Shown here: positions 1 through 6,005 of the stretch, in pieces
Numbering within the stretch: the first letter of the stretch is position 1
How the letters are laid out: each line of letters begins with the position of its first letter
Origin: JBBQSN01 sp038213835
GTDB lineage: Bacteria; Actinomycetota; Actinomycetes; Actinomycetales; CAWJMD01
Direction of reading: 5' to 3'
Assembly: GCA_038213835.1 (NCBI GenBank)
Contig: JBBQSN010000135.1
Span: forward strand, 1 to 9,758
DNA: 9,758 nt
The notes under the pieces: model-generated
What the model was told of the DNA's origin: nothing
Seen by the model: only the letters and a program-made list of their open reading frames with translations
Database searches by the model: none
Translations under genes and position numbers: made by a program

Positions 1-2683
1 CGGTCGGGAGCACGAGCAGCACCAGCCCGGTGACGGTGCTCGGGCGCGTCACCACCCCGTCGCGGCGCGCCGTCACCGCCCCGGCCACCAGCAGCACCAG
101 CGCCGGAGCGAGCGAGAAGGCCTCGACGGTGCCGACCTCGCCGGCCGCCAGCCGGTCCCACAGGGCTCCGCTCGCGAGCAGCAGCGCGATCCAGGCCACC
201 CGGCGCCGGGCCGCCAGCACGCTCAGCGCCGCCGTCCCGACCGCCAGGGTCACCAGCAGCGGCCACGCGGGCTCGTCGCGCAGCCCTGTCAGCCCGCCGA
301 GCGCGACCGCCAGCACGACGGCACCCACGAGACCGGCTGCGAGCTCCACGACCAGGGCGAGGGGGTGCCGACCCCGGTGCAGCGTCGCTGCACCGGCGAG
401 CGCCGCGGCCACGACGACCGCCGCCGCCAGGGCGGGGTCGGCGCCCAGGTCCCACGTCTGGCGTGCCACCACGACCGCTTGGGCGGCGAGCAGCGCCAGC
501 ACGGGGACGAGCAGGGCCGCCCCGACGACCCGCTCCGTCCCGCTCCAGACCCGGCGCGGGTCGATCGCGAGCGCCGTGGCCACGACCGCGACCGCCGCCA
601 GGACCAGCAGCGTCCGCTGGTCGCGGACCTCACCCGCCTCGGCGACCGTGGGCGCGACGGCCAGCAGCACGGCGAGCGCGCCGGTGCCCCCGATCGCCCG
701 CCGGTCGGCTGCCGGCAGCCCCGCCAGGAGGGTCGCCGCGAGCACCGGCAGCACACCGGCCACGGTGGCGAGCAGGACGACGTCCGAGAGCGGCGCACCG
801 GTCCACGCGAGCACCCCGCCGACCACGACCAGGCCCGCGGCCACCGCCGGCGCGTCCAGCACCGCCTGACCGCTCGCCCGGCGGGCGAGCACCAGGCCGG
901 CGATCCCGAGCGCCGTGACGGGCGGCGAGAGCGGCTCGACGCACCAGGCGGCGACCACCCCGAGGGTGCCCACCACGGCACCGGCCACCAGCAGGGTCGT
1001 CCCCTCCACGACCCAGCCGGACCGGCGCCGCAGCAGGTGCCCGGCAGCGGCGGCCCCCACCGCCAGCAGCAGCGCGGTGGCCACCACGTGCAGGACGGTC
1101 AGGTCGAGCTGCCAGGGCAGGCAGACCACCAGCACGCCCAGCACGAGGGCGGCGGCGCGGCGGGCCAGGACGGCCCGCGAGAGCCGCCACCACCCCGCCA
1201 GCACGCCCACGACGGCGAGCACCGCGACGAAGGAGGCCGTCCGCTCGACGCCCGGGAGCCCGTCGCCGCCCGCGAGGGCCGAGGCCTGCGACCAGCCGGT
1301 GGCGAGCCCGACCGACCACGGGTGCGCGCCGGCCGTCAGCGCGCCGACCGGGTGCACGGCGACCACGAGAGCGGCGGGCAGCGCGGCGACGGCGAGCACC
1401 GACAGCGCCGCCCGGGCGGCCACGAGCAGGTCCGGGCCGCGGGTGCCCGCGACGTCCTCCCGCAGCGCCACCACCTGCCGCAGACCCAGGGCGACCAGGC
1501 CGACCCCCATCGGCGCCCCGAGCAGCGCCCAGGTGTCGAGGGCGTCCACCGCGAGCAGGGCCACGGCGACGGCGAGTCCGGCTCCGGCTACGCCGGACCA
1601 GGCGCGATGAGCACGACGGGCGGGGACCACGGTGTGCAGCACGGCCAGGACGGCACCGCCCGCCGCGACCAGGGCGCCCTGCCACGGGCTCCACGGCCCC
1701 AGGACGAGCAGGAGCACGCCGACCAGGACTGCCGCGGACGCACCCGTCCAGGTCAGGACGCCGGCCTCGACCCGTGCTCCGCGGGCGGCGACGACACCGC
1801 CGGCGAGCCCGGCCAGGGCAGCCACGAGCAGCCCGGCCGACGCCCATGCCACGACGTCCGGGCCCTCGGCGTGCTGCGCCAGGTGCAGGCCGGCCAGGGC
1901 CGGGGCCAGCGGGACGAGCAGGGCGGCGCTGACGCCGAGCGAGTGCAGCCGCCCGAGCCGACCGACAGCGCCCATGACCAGGGCGCAGACGACGGCGGCG
2001 GACGCGGCGTACGCGAGGCGTCCCATCCCCTCGCCGGCCAGCCCCGTGACCCGGACGGCGACGGCGTCGAGCACGATCAGCACCACGCCGAGGGCACCGA
2101 CCGCCTCGGCGGTCAGGCCCATCCGGGCCCGACGGGCCAGCAGCGCCCCGCCCAGCACCGTCAGGGTCATGCTGGCGACGACCACGGACCGGCCGGTGAT
2201 GCCCAGGCGGTCCCAGGAGAAGGCCAGGAAGACGATGGACGCGACCGCGAGCAGCAGGGCGCCGAGGCCGACGAGCAGGCTCTGCACGCTGAGGACTGAC
2301 CGGCGGGACGCGACCTGCGGGACCGGCACGAACGGTGGGGGCGCCTGCCGGCCACCGGGAGCGGCAGCCGAGGGGGCCGTGACCGGTGCGCTGACCGGCA
2401 CCGGAGGACCGACCGTGGCCGGGAGGGGGTCGGCCCGGCGCTGCTCGAGCGCTCGACGCCCGGCCGCCTCGTCGCGCAGCACCTGCACCAGCCAGGTGCG
2501 CTCCCCGAGCCAGTGGTCCGCCTGCAGACCGGCCTCGTGCAGCCTGACAGCGGTGGGACCGACGAGCTCGAGGGCGCAGCGCGAGCAGGTCCGACCCCGC
2601 AGCGGGACCCCGCAGTGAGGGCACGCGTCGGTGCGCGCGAAACGGGGGGTGGGGCCAGAGAGGGTCGGCGCCGAGGACGTCAT
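1..2683 (-). CDS. Large multi-pass membrane protein with N-terminal zinc ribbon, SCO7613 C-terminal-domain type (partial, 3' end outside window)
   Basis: The minus-strand frame starting at the ATG at 2683-2681 is open to the left edge, giving 894 codons without a stop. Residues about 21-36 form a zinc ribbon (C21-x2-C24 and C33-x2-C36). A charged, then proline/alanine-rich linker follows. From about residue 134 the chain is almost wholly Leu/Val/Ala/Gly and predicts many membrane helices, beginning with SVQSLLVGLGALLLAVA and the following SWDRLGITGR loop, which I recognise from actinobacterial proteins annotated 'SCO7613 C-terminal domain-containing membrane protein'. Near the left edge VEAFSLAPALVLLVAG matches the conserved C-terminal part of that family (usually VEAY-LP-AL-LL-AG), so little of the gene should be missing. 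Its function is unknown; an integral membrane location is inferred. The start is the first ATG before the zinc ribbon, and no Shine-Dalgarno sequence is visible. It lies 80 bp downstream of the enoyl-CoA hydratase on the same strand and may be co-transcribed with it. The family call is from memory of motifs, not a search. Confidence 0.8.
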   Translation of the reverse strand, partial: MTSSAPTLSGPTPRFARTDACPHCGVPLRGRTCSRCALELVGPTAVRLHEAGLQADHWLGERTWLVQVLRDEAAGRRALEQRRADPLPATVGPPVPVSAPVTAPSAAAPGGRQAPPPFVPVPQVASRRSVLSVQSLLVGLGALLLAVASIVFLAFSWDRLGITGRSVVVASMTLTVLGGALLARRARMGLTAEAVGALGVVLIVLDAVAVRVTGLAGEGMGRLAYAASAAVVCALVMGAVGRLGRLHSLGVSAALLVPLAPALAGLHLAQHAEGPDVVAWASAGLLVAALAGLAGGVVAARGARVEAGVLTWTGASAAVLVGVLLLVLGPWSPWQGALVAAGGAVLAVLHTVVPARRAHRAWSGVAGAGLAVAVALLAVDALDTWALLGAPMGVGLVALGLRQVVALREDVAGTRGPDLLVAARAALSVLAVAALPAALVVAVHPVGALTAGAHPWSVGLATGWSQASALAGGDGLPGVERTASFVAVLAVVGVLAGWWRLSRAVLARRAAALVLGVLVVCLPWQLDLTVLHVVATALLLAVGAAAAGHLLRRRSGWVVEGTTLLVAGAVVGTLGVVAAWCVEPLSPPVTALGIAGLVLARRASGQAVLDAPAVAAGLVVVGGVLAWTGAPLSDVVLLATVAGVLPVLAATLLAGLPAADRRAIGGTGALAVLLAVAPTVAEAGEVRDQRTLLVLAAVAVVATALAIDPRRVWSGTERVVGAALLVPVLALLAAQAVVVARQTWDLGADPALAAAVVVAAALAGAATLHRGRHPLALVVELAAGLVGAVVLAVALGGLTGLRDEPAWPLLVTLAVGTAALSVLAARRRVAWIALLLASGALWDRLAAGEVGTVEAFSLAPALVLLVAGAVTARRDGVVTRPSTVTGLVLLVLPT

Positions 2684-2728
2684 GGGGACACCGTGTCGTA
2701 CCCGTCGGAGCCGCCGCAGCGCTTCGCC

Positions 2729-2767
2729 TACTCAGGTCGGGGTGTCCGCCTGGGGACGCGTACTCAG
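2729..2767 (-). repeat. Short direct repeat CTGAGTA in the 80-bp gap before the membrane-protein gene
   Basis: Read on the minus strand, CTGAGTA occurs at 2767-2761, where it includes the TGA stop of the enoyl-CoA hydratase, and again at 2735-2729. The start-to-start distance is 32 bp, close to three helical turns. The bases just downstream also match partly (GCG). It could be an operator pair for the downstream membrane-protein gene or chance; a 7-base repeat is weak evidence. Nothing else recognisable, neither a terminator nor a clear promoter, was seen in 2684-2763. Confidence 0.2.
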
Positions 2768-3561
2768 TCGAGCGGCTGCTCGCCGGGCCAGCGCGGCCGC
2801 CGCTTCTCGGCGAAGGCGGCAACGCCCTCGGCCCGGTCGGCGCTGAAGGCCGTGGCACGCCAGGCACCGTCCTCGATGGCCAGCCCGGCGGACAGCGGGA
2901 CGTCCATGCCCTGCCGCATCGCCCGCTTGGCGTTCCGCACGCCGACCGGCGAGTTCGCCGCGATCTGGGCGGCGAGCGAGAACGCCTTTGCCGCAGCGGA
3001 TCCGGCGTCGACCAGGCGGTCGACGAGGCCGATCCGGTAGGCCTCCTCGGCACCGAGCCTGCGGGCGGTCAGGACGAGGTCGGCCGCCCGCGACCACCCG
3101 AGCCGCCTGGTCACCAGCTGGGTCCCCCCGCCGCCGGGGATGACACCGACCGAGACCTCGGGCAGCCCGAGCACGGCGTCGCGCCCGGCGACGACCAGGT
3201 CGCAGCCAAGGGCGATCTCGCAGCCTCCACCGAGCGCGAACCCCTCGACCGCGGCGATCACGGGCATCTCCAGGTCGAGGACGCCCCGGTAGGCCGGGCC
3301 GGTGACCAGCCGCTGGCGCCGCAGCTGGTCGTCACTGAACCCGTTGCGTTCCTTGAGGTCCGCCCCCACGCAGAAGGCCCGCGGGTGGGTCGAGGTGATG
3401 ACGACCGCGCGCACAGCGGGGTCGGCCGCCAGCTCGTCCGTCGCGGCGGCCAGGGCCCGCGCCATCGCGGTCGAGACCGCGTTCATCGCCGAGGGTCGGT
3501 CGAGGACGAGCTCGACCACACCGTCCTCGTGCCCCGTCAGCCGAACCAGCGAGTCGCTCAC
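2764..3561 (-). CDS. Enoyl-CoA hydratase (crotonase family)
   Basis: A 265-residue protein, the usual family length. It should hydrate trans-2-enoyl-CoA to 3-hydroxyacyl-CoA in cytosolic beta-oxidation or a related acyl-CoA pathway. The crotonase fold is clear. The oxyanion-hole motif CVGADLKE (residues 64-71, A67) and the ALGGGCEIAL segment (G112, E115) are followed by LPEVSVGVIPGGGGTQ with E135. E115 and E135 are 20 residues apart, matching E144 and E164 of rat mitochondrial enoyl-CoA hydratase, so both catalytic acids are kept and a true hydratase is more likely than an isomerase or dehalogenase. The start is the GTG at 3561-3559, giving MSDSLVRLTG. The frame stays open far upstream, but those codons are antisense to other genes and lack family similarity. 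A TAACCT hexamer lies 7 bases before this GTG, suggesting a leaderless mRNA. The actual chain-length preference cannot be read from the sequence. Confidence 0.93.
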   Translation of the reverse strand: MSDSLVRLTGHEDGVVELVLDRPSAMNAVSTAMARALAAATDELAADPAVRAVVITSTHPRAFCVGADLKERNGFSDDQLRRQRLVTGPAYRGVLDLEMPVIAAVEGFALGGGCEIALGCDLVVAGRDAVLGLPEVSVGVIPGGGGTQLVTRRLGWSRAADLVLTARRLGAEEAYRIGLVDRLVDAGSAAAKAFSLAAQIAANSPVGVRNAKRAMRQGMDVPLSAGLAIEDGAWRATAFSADRAEGVAAFAEKRRPRWPGEQPLD

Positions 3562-3568
3562 GGCTGGC

Positions 3569-3574
3569 AGGTTA
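3569..3574 (-). promoter_or_regulatory. Putative -10 element (TAACCT) of a leaderless promoter for the enoyl-CoA hydratase
   Basis: On the minus strand TAACCT ends exactly 7 bases before the GTG start at 3561. This fits TANNNT and places transcription initiation at or next to the start codon. There is no purine-rich Shine-Dalgarno sequence in those 7 bases. No recognisable -35 hexamer is seen about 17 bases further upstream. The same arrangement recurs before other genes in this window, which raises confidence. Confidence 0.5.
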
Positions 3575-3604
3575 CCCACCCGGCGGACGGCTCGCTCTGG
3601 TCTG

Positions 3605-4036
3605 ATGGACGCCATGGCGCAGGGCGGACCCCTCGTCGGGGCGGAGCTGGCGAGGGTGGTCGTCGACGTGGGACTGGACGCCGGCGGGATGGGGAGGGTG
3701 CCGGTCCTGGACACCCCTGGGAGTTCCAGGGGTACCGGACCCCGGAACAGCTCACGCCTCGCGCCCTGGTGGAGCACGCCATCGAGCTCGACGTGGACGC
3801 GGAGCTCGACGCGGCGCACGAGCTGTGGCGGCGGTGGAGCCTGTCCGACGTGGACCTGGACCGGCACCAGTCGCAGACCCGTCGACTCGTGGGGTCCGCA
3901 CCCACCATCGACGACCTCCGGCACCGGCTGGGCGAGCAACCGACCTGGAGGTCGCGTCCCCCGGCGCAGGTCGAGACCGCCTGGCCGATCGCGGGCCACG
4001 GCGCTGCTCTGGGCGGACCTGCACAAGCGCCCCTGA
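3605..4036 (+). pseudogene. Small gene of unknown function with two apparent compensating frameshifts
   Basis: From the ATG at 3605, the frame reads with strong actinobacterial codon use (MDAMAQGGPLVGAELARVVV) up to VPVLDT near 3715. It then turns into Ser/Thr/Trp/Arg-rich off-frame peptide using TGT, TCA, GGA and AGT codons. From 3718 the coding signal moves to another frame, WEFQGYRTPEQLTPRALVEH onwards, with good third-position G/C until about 3996. It then returns to the first frame for TALLWADLHKRP and the TGA at 4034-4036. One base added to the C4 run at 3714-3717 and one removed near 3996-3997 would give a single clean protein of about 143 residues with acidic helices and a C-terminal AWPIAGTALLWADL segment. 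I do not recognise the family. It is divergent from the hydratase gene (43 bp apart) and convergent with cya (10 bp between stops). Alternatives are sequencing error, or an intact 143-codon frame that looks odd. No Shine-Dalgarno sequence precedes it. Confidence 0.5.
3713..3733. repeat. Perfect 8-bp inverted repeat (ACCCCTGG - 5 nt - CCAGGGGT) at the frameshift point
   Basis: ACCCCTGG at 3713-3720 is the exact reverse complement of CCAGGGGT at 3726-3733, with the 5-base loop GAGTT. The 5' arm contains the C4 run in which the reading frame of the surrounding gene appears to change. There is no T-tract on either side, so it does not look like an intrinsic terminator. A GC-rich hairpin at a homopolymer is a likely site of replication slippage or of a sequencing error; programmed frameshifting is a remoter option. 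Confidence 0.6.
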
Positions 4037-4046
4037 CCGCGCAGAG

Positions 4047-5069
4047 TCAGACTCCGTCGGGCAGGTCGCCCGGGTCGGCGGCGCGCGGGCCGCCGCGGCC
4101 GGCGCTGCGGGTGACGAGCCACGGCGAGACCGGACCGATGCCCTTCAGCGTGCGGCGCCGCAGCGGGGCGCAGGCGAAGCCCGAGGTGGCGCCCAGCGCC
4201 GAGGCGGTGGCGTCGTCGGCCAGCACCGTCCCCGGTGCGGCGATCGAGGTGAGCCGGCTGGCCCGGTTCACCGTCGTGCCGAAGACGTCGCCCATCCGGG
4301 CCAGCACCTGGCCGCTGGCCAGGCCGACGCGCACGTCCGGCAGCAGCGGGTCGGCCTCCAGCTCGGCGGCGAGGTCGAGCGCGATCCCGGCCGCCGCGGC
4401 CGGCGGCCACGCCACGAACAGCACCTCGTCGCCCACGGTCTTGATGATCCGGCCGCCGTGCGAAGCGACGACGTCGGAGGCCGTGGCCTCGAACCGCTGC
4501 ACCAGCGCGGCGAGCTCGCGCTCGGAGAGCCGTCGCACCACCCGCGTGAACGAGACGAGGTCGGCGAAGCCGATCGTGCGCCGCATCGTGGTGGTGCCGG
4601 GGTCGTCGTGCTCCTCGCTGCGGTAGCGGATCAGCGCCGAGGCCAGGTGCCGGCGCCAGGCGTAGACCACGAGCGGCTCGAACCGGTCGGCGAGCAGGCC
4701 CGCGAGCGCGGTGATGTCATCCGGCGACCCGTCGGCCTCCTGCTCCGCCAGCACCTCGCCCAGCAGCTGCACCTGCCACGACGCCAGCCGGTCGACCGAG
4801 CGCCCGACCGCTCGGGTGAGGCCGAGCGCGGTCACCTCGTCGAGGACCCCTTCGCGCACCAACCCCGAGACCTGGTGCAGCGCAACGACGTCGGCCTCGG
4901 TGAAGGCGTCGAGGTCCTCGTCCATCTCGGGGAACCCCAGGGCCCGCCAGAACTTGCGGGCCGAGCGGAGCGAGACCCCGGCCTCGGTGGAGACCTGCCG
5001 CGACCGGAGGTGGGGCCGCCCCCCGAGCACCTGGTCCTCCCCTGACAGCGGTTCCCTGTGGTCGCTCAC
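4047..5069 (-). CDS. cya: Class III adenylate cyclase with N-terminal regulatory domain (Rv1264/Streptomyces Cya type)
   Basis: A 340-residue soluble protein expected to make cAMP from ATP. Residues about 1-160 form an all-alpha region resembling the adenylate cyclase regulatory domain of mycobacterial Rv1264, with QVSTEAGVSLRSARKFWRAL near 25-44. That domain senses pH in Rv1264, but no such role can be read here. The catalytic domain follows from about 163. Metal ligands are D170 (FADLVSFT) and D214 (KTVGDEVLF), ATP-selecting residues are K210 and D261 (MGDVFGTTVN), and transition-state residues are N268 and R272 (VNRASR). The spacings (D170 to D214 is 44, D261 to N268 is 7, N268 to R272 is 4) match active class III adenylate cyclases such as Rv1625c, so activity and ATP specificity are expected. 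No membrane helix is seen. The GTG start overlaps the birA stop as GTGA (5066-5069), with a GGGGA stretch about 7 bases upstream, so translation is probably coupled to birA. The stop is 10 bp from the convergent broken gene. Confidence 0.93.
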   Translation of the reverse strand: MSDHREPLSGEDQVLGGRPHLRSRQVSTEAGVSLRSARKFWRALGFPEMDEDLDAFTEADVVALHQVSGLVREGVLDEVTALGLTRAVGRSVDRLASWQVQLLGEVLAEQEADGSPDDITALAGLLADRFEPLVVYAWRRHLASALIRYRSEEHDDPGTTTMRRTIGFADLVSFTRVVRRLSERELAALVQRFEATASDVVASHGGRIIKTVGDEVLFVAWPPAAAAGIALDLAAELEADPLLPDVRVGLASGQVLARMGDVFGTTVNRASRLTSIAAPGTVLADDATASALGATSGFACAPLRRRTLKGIGPVSPWLVTRSAGRGGPRAADPGDLPDGV

Positions 5070-5944
5070 GACGCCGTCCCCGCGTCGCGCAGGTGGGTCA
5101 CGTCGCCGGCCGCGACCGCCTCGGTGCGCCCGGACGGCGTGCGCACGAGGAGCCGTCCCTCGTCGTCGATGCCCTCGGCCACCCCCTCCAGCGCCGTGCC
5201 GGGACGCTCCACCCGCACCGGCAGGCCGAGGGTCAGGCAGAGCTCGCGGGTCGCGGCGGCCAGCCCGCACGCCACGGCGTCGCCGTCGGCCGCCTCCCAG
5301 CCGAGGACCGCCTCGCCGAGCTCGCGCGCGACCGCCCGCAGCACGGTGTCCCGGTCGGTCGTCGCGGCACCCGCCTCCCGCAGCGACGTGCCGCCGGGCG
5401 GCAGCTCCTCCGCGCGGGTGGTGACGTTGAGGCCGATGCCGACGACGACGGCGTCACCGCTGACCTCGGCGAGCAGCCCGGCCACCTTGCCGGCGCCGTG
5501 CGGGCCGTCGAGCTCCTCGCCCGGACGCGCGGGCAGCAGGACGTCGTTGGGCCACTTCAGTCCCGCCTGGACGCCGGCGACCTCGCGCAGCACCCGGACC
5601 ACCGCCACGCCCGCGAGCAGCGGCAGCCACGGCCAGCGCTCGCGCGGCGCCTGGGGCCGCAGCAGCAGCGACATCGTCAGCGCAGCGCGCGGCGGGGTCT
5701 GCCAGGTGCGGCCGAGGCGTCCACGCCCGGCCTGCTGGTGCTCGGCGACCAGCAGCGACAGGTGCGGCCAGGCGGCGGCGTCCGAGGCGGCGGAGGCGAG
5801 GTCCGCGTTGGTCGAGGCTGTGGCGGCGACCACCTCCAGGCGGCTCAGCGGCCCCGTCGGCCCGGCGAGCGCCCGCCGCAGGGCGGCGGTGCGCAGGGGC
5901 GGGCGGTCGAGGTCGCCCCAGGGAGAGCCGTCCGCCGATGGCAT
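5066..5944 (-). CDS. birA: Biotin--[biotin carboxyl-carrier protein] ligase
   Basis: A 292-residue enzyme that activates biotin with ATP and attaches it to the carrier lysine of biotin-dependent carboxylases in the cytosol. Motifs in order: STN at 44-46, the biotinyl-AMP loop GRGRLGRTW at 73-81, KWPNDVLL at 130-137 with catalytic K130, and GKVAGLLAEV at 152-161, followed by GIGLNV. The ligase domain starts almost at the N-terminus with no helix-turn-helix domain, so this is a group I, non-repressor BirA. About 15 residues rich in Gly, Pro and Glu separate KWPNDVLL from KVAGLLAE, longer than the usual short turn. The ATG at 5944 is chosen because the ligase-like sequence begins directly after it and a TAGGGT -10-like hexamer lies 7 bases before it. 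It is the first gene of a birA-cya unit and diverges from the carboxylase genes it serves, with 61 bp between start codons. Confidence 0.95.
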   Translation of the reverse strand: MPSADGSPWGDLDRPPLRTAALRRALAGPTGPLSRLEVVAATASTNADLASAASDAAAWPHLSLLVAEHQQAGRGRLGRTWQTPPRAALTMSLLLRPQAPRERWPWLPLLAGVAVVRVLREVAGVQAGLKWPNDVLLPARPGEELDGPHGAGKVAGLLAEVSGDAVVVGIGLNVTTRAEELPPGGTSLREAGAATTDRDTVLRAVARELGEAVLGWEAADGDAVACGLAAATRELCLTLGLPVRVERPGTALEGVAEGIDDEGRLLVRTPSGRTEAVAAGDVTHLRDAGTAS

Positions 5945-5951
5945 GTGACCA

Positions 5952-5957
5952 ACCCTA
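5952..5957 (-). promoter_or_regulatory. Putative -10 element (TAGGGT) of a leaderless promoter for birA-cya
   Basis: On the minus strand TAGGGT is followed by 7 bases and then the birA ATG at 5944, with no Shine-Dalgarno sequence between. The match to TANNNT and the exact spacing suggest initiation at the A of the ATG. The expected -35 position (about 5975-5980) reads GGCAAC on this strand and is not a recognisable consensus. Confidence 0.55.
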
Positions 5958-5992
5958 CGGCGCGCGGCCGACCCGTTGCCTCGCAGCCGCAC

Positions 5993-5998
5993 TAGGCT
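5993..5998 (+). promoter_or_regulatory. Putative -10 element (TAGGCT) of a leaderless promoter for the carboxylase genes
   Basis: TAGGCT lies 7 bases before the GTG at 6006 and there is no purine-rich ribosome-binding sequence between them. This arrangement supports the GTG over an in-frame TTG at 5976, which would place the hexamer inside the coding region. The expected -35 window (about 5970-5975) overlaps the -35 window of the divergent birA promoter. Confidence 0.55.
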
Positions 5999-6005
5999 CC
6001 GCAGC

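Noticed and set aside
365..2299. Plus-strand open frame of 644 codons
   Set aside because: It is the mirror frame of the membrane protein. Its Gln/Asp/Glu/His/Gly/Arg excess is what antisense Leu/Val/Ala codons give.
2698..2703. GGGTAC on the minus strand as a SigB/SigF-type -10 for the membrane-protein gene
   Set aside because: No GTTT-like -35 is present at the required distance, and the hexamer alone is too common in high-GC DNA.
630..3053. Long minus-strand open frame of about 807 codons overlapping the membrane-protein gene and the 3' part of the hydratase
   Set aside because: Its translation is Arg/Gly/Pro-rich off-frame sequence, and the true gene in this stretch is the frame starting at 2683, which shows a zinc ribbon and membrane helices.
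3713..3733. Inverted repeat as an intrinsic terminator
   Set aside because: No T-tract follows on either strand and it lies inside coding-like sequence, about 150 bp beyond the hydratase start and not after any stop codon.
3562..4410. N-terminal extension of the enoyl-CoA hydratase frame
   Set aside because: It runs antisense through the broken small gene and the cya 3' end, has no crotonase similarity, and the 265-residue product from the GTG at 3561 already has full family length.
5976..6005. TTG at 5976 as the start of the carboxylase beta subunit
   Set aside because: It would add ten basic residues not typical of the family and place the TAGGCT hexamer inside the coding region; the GTG at 6006 fits better.
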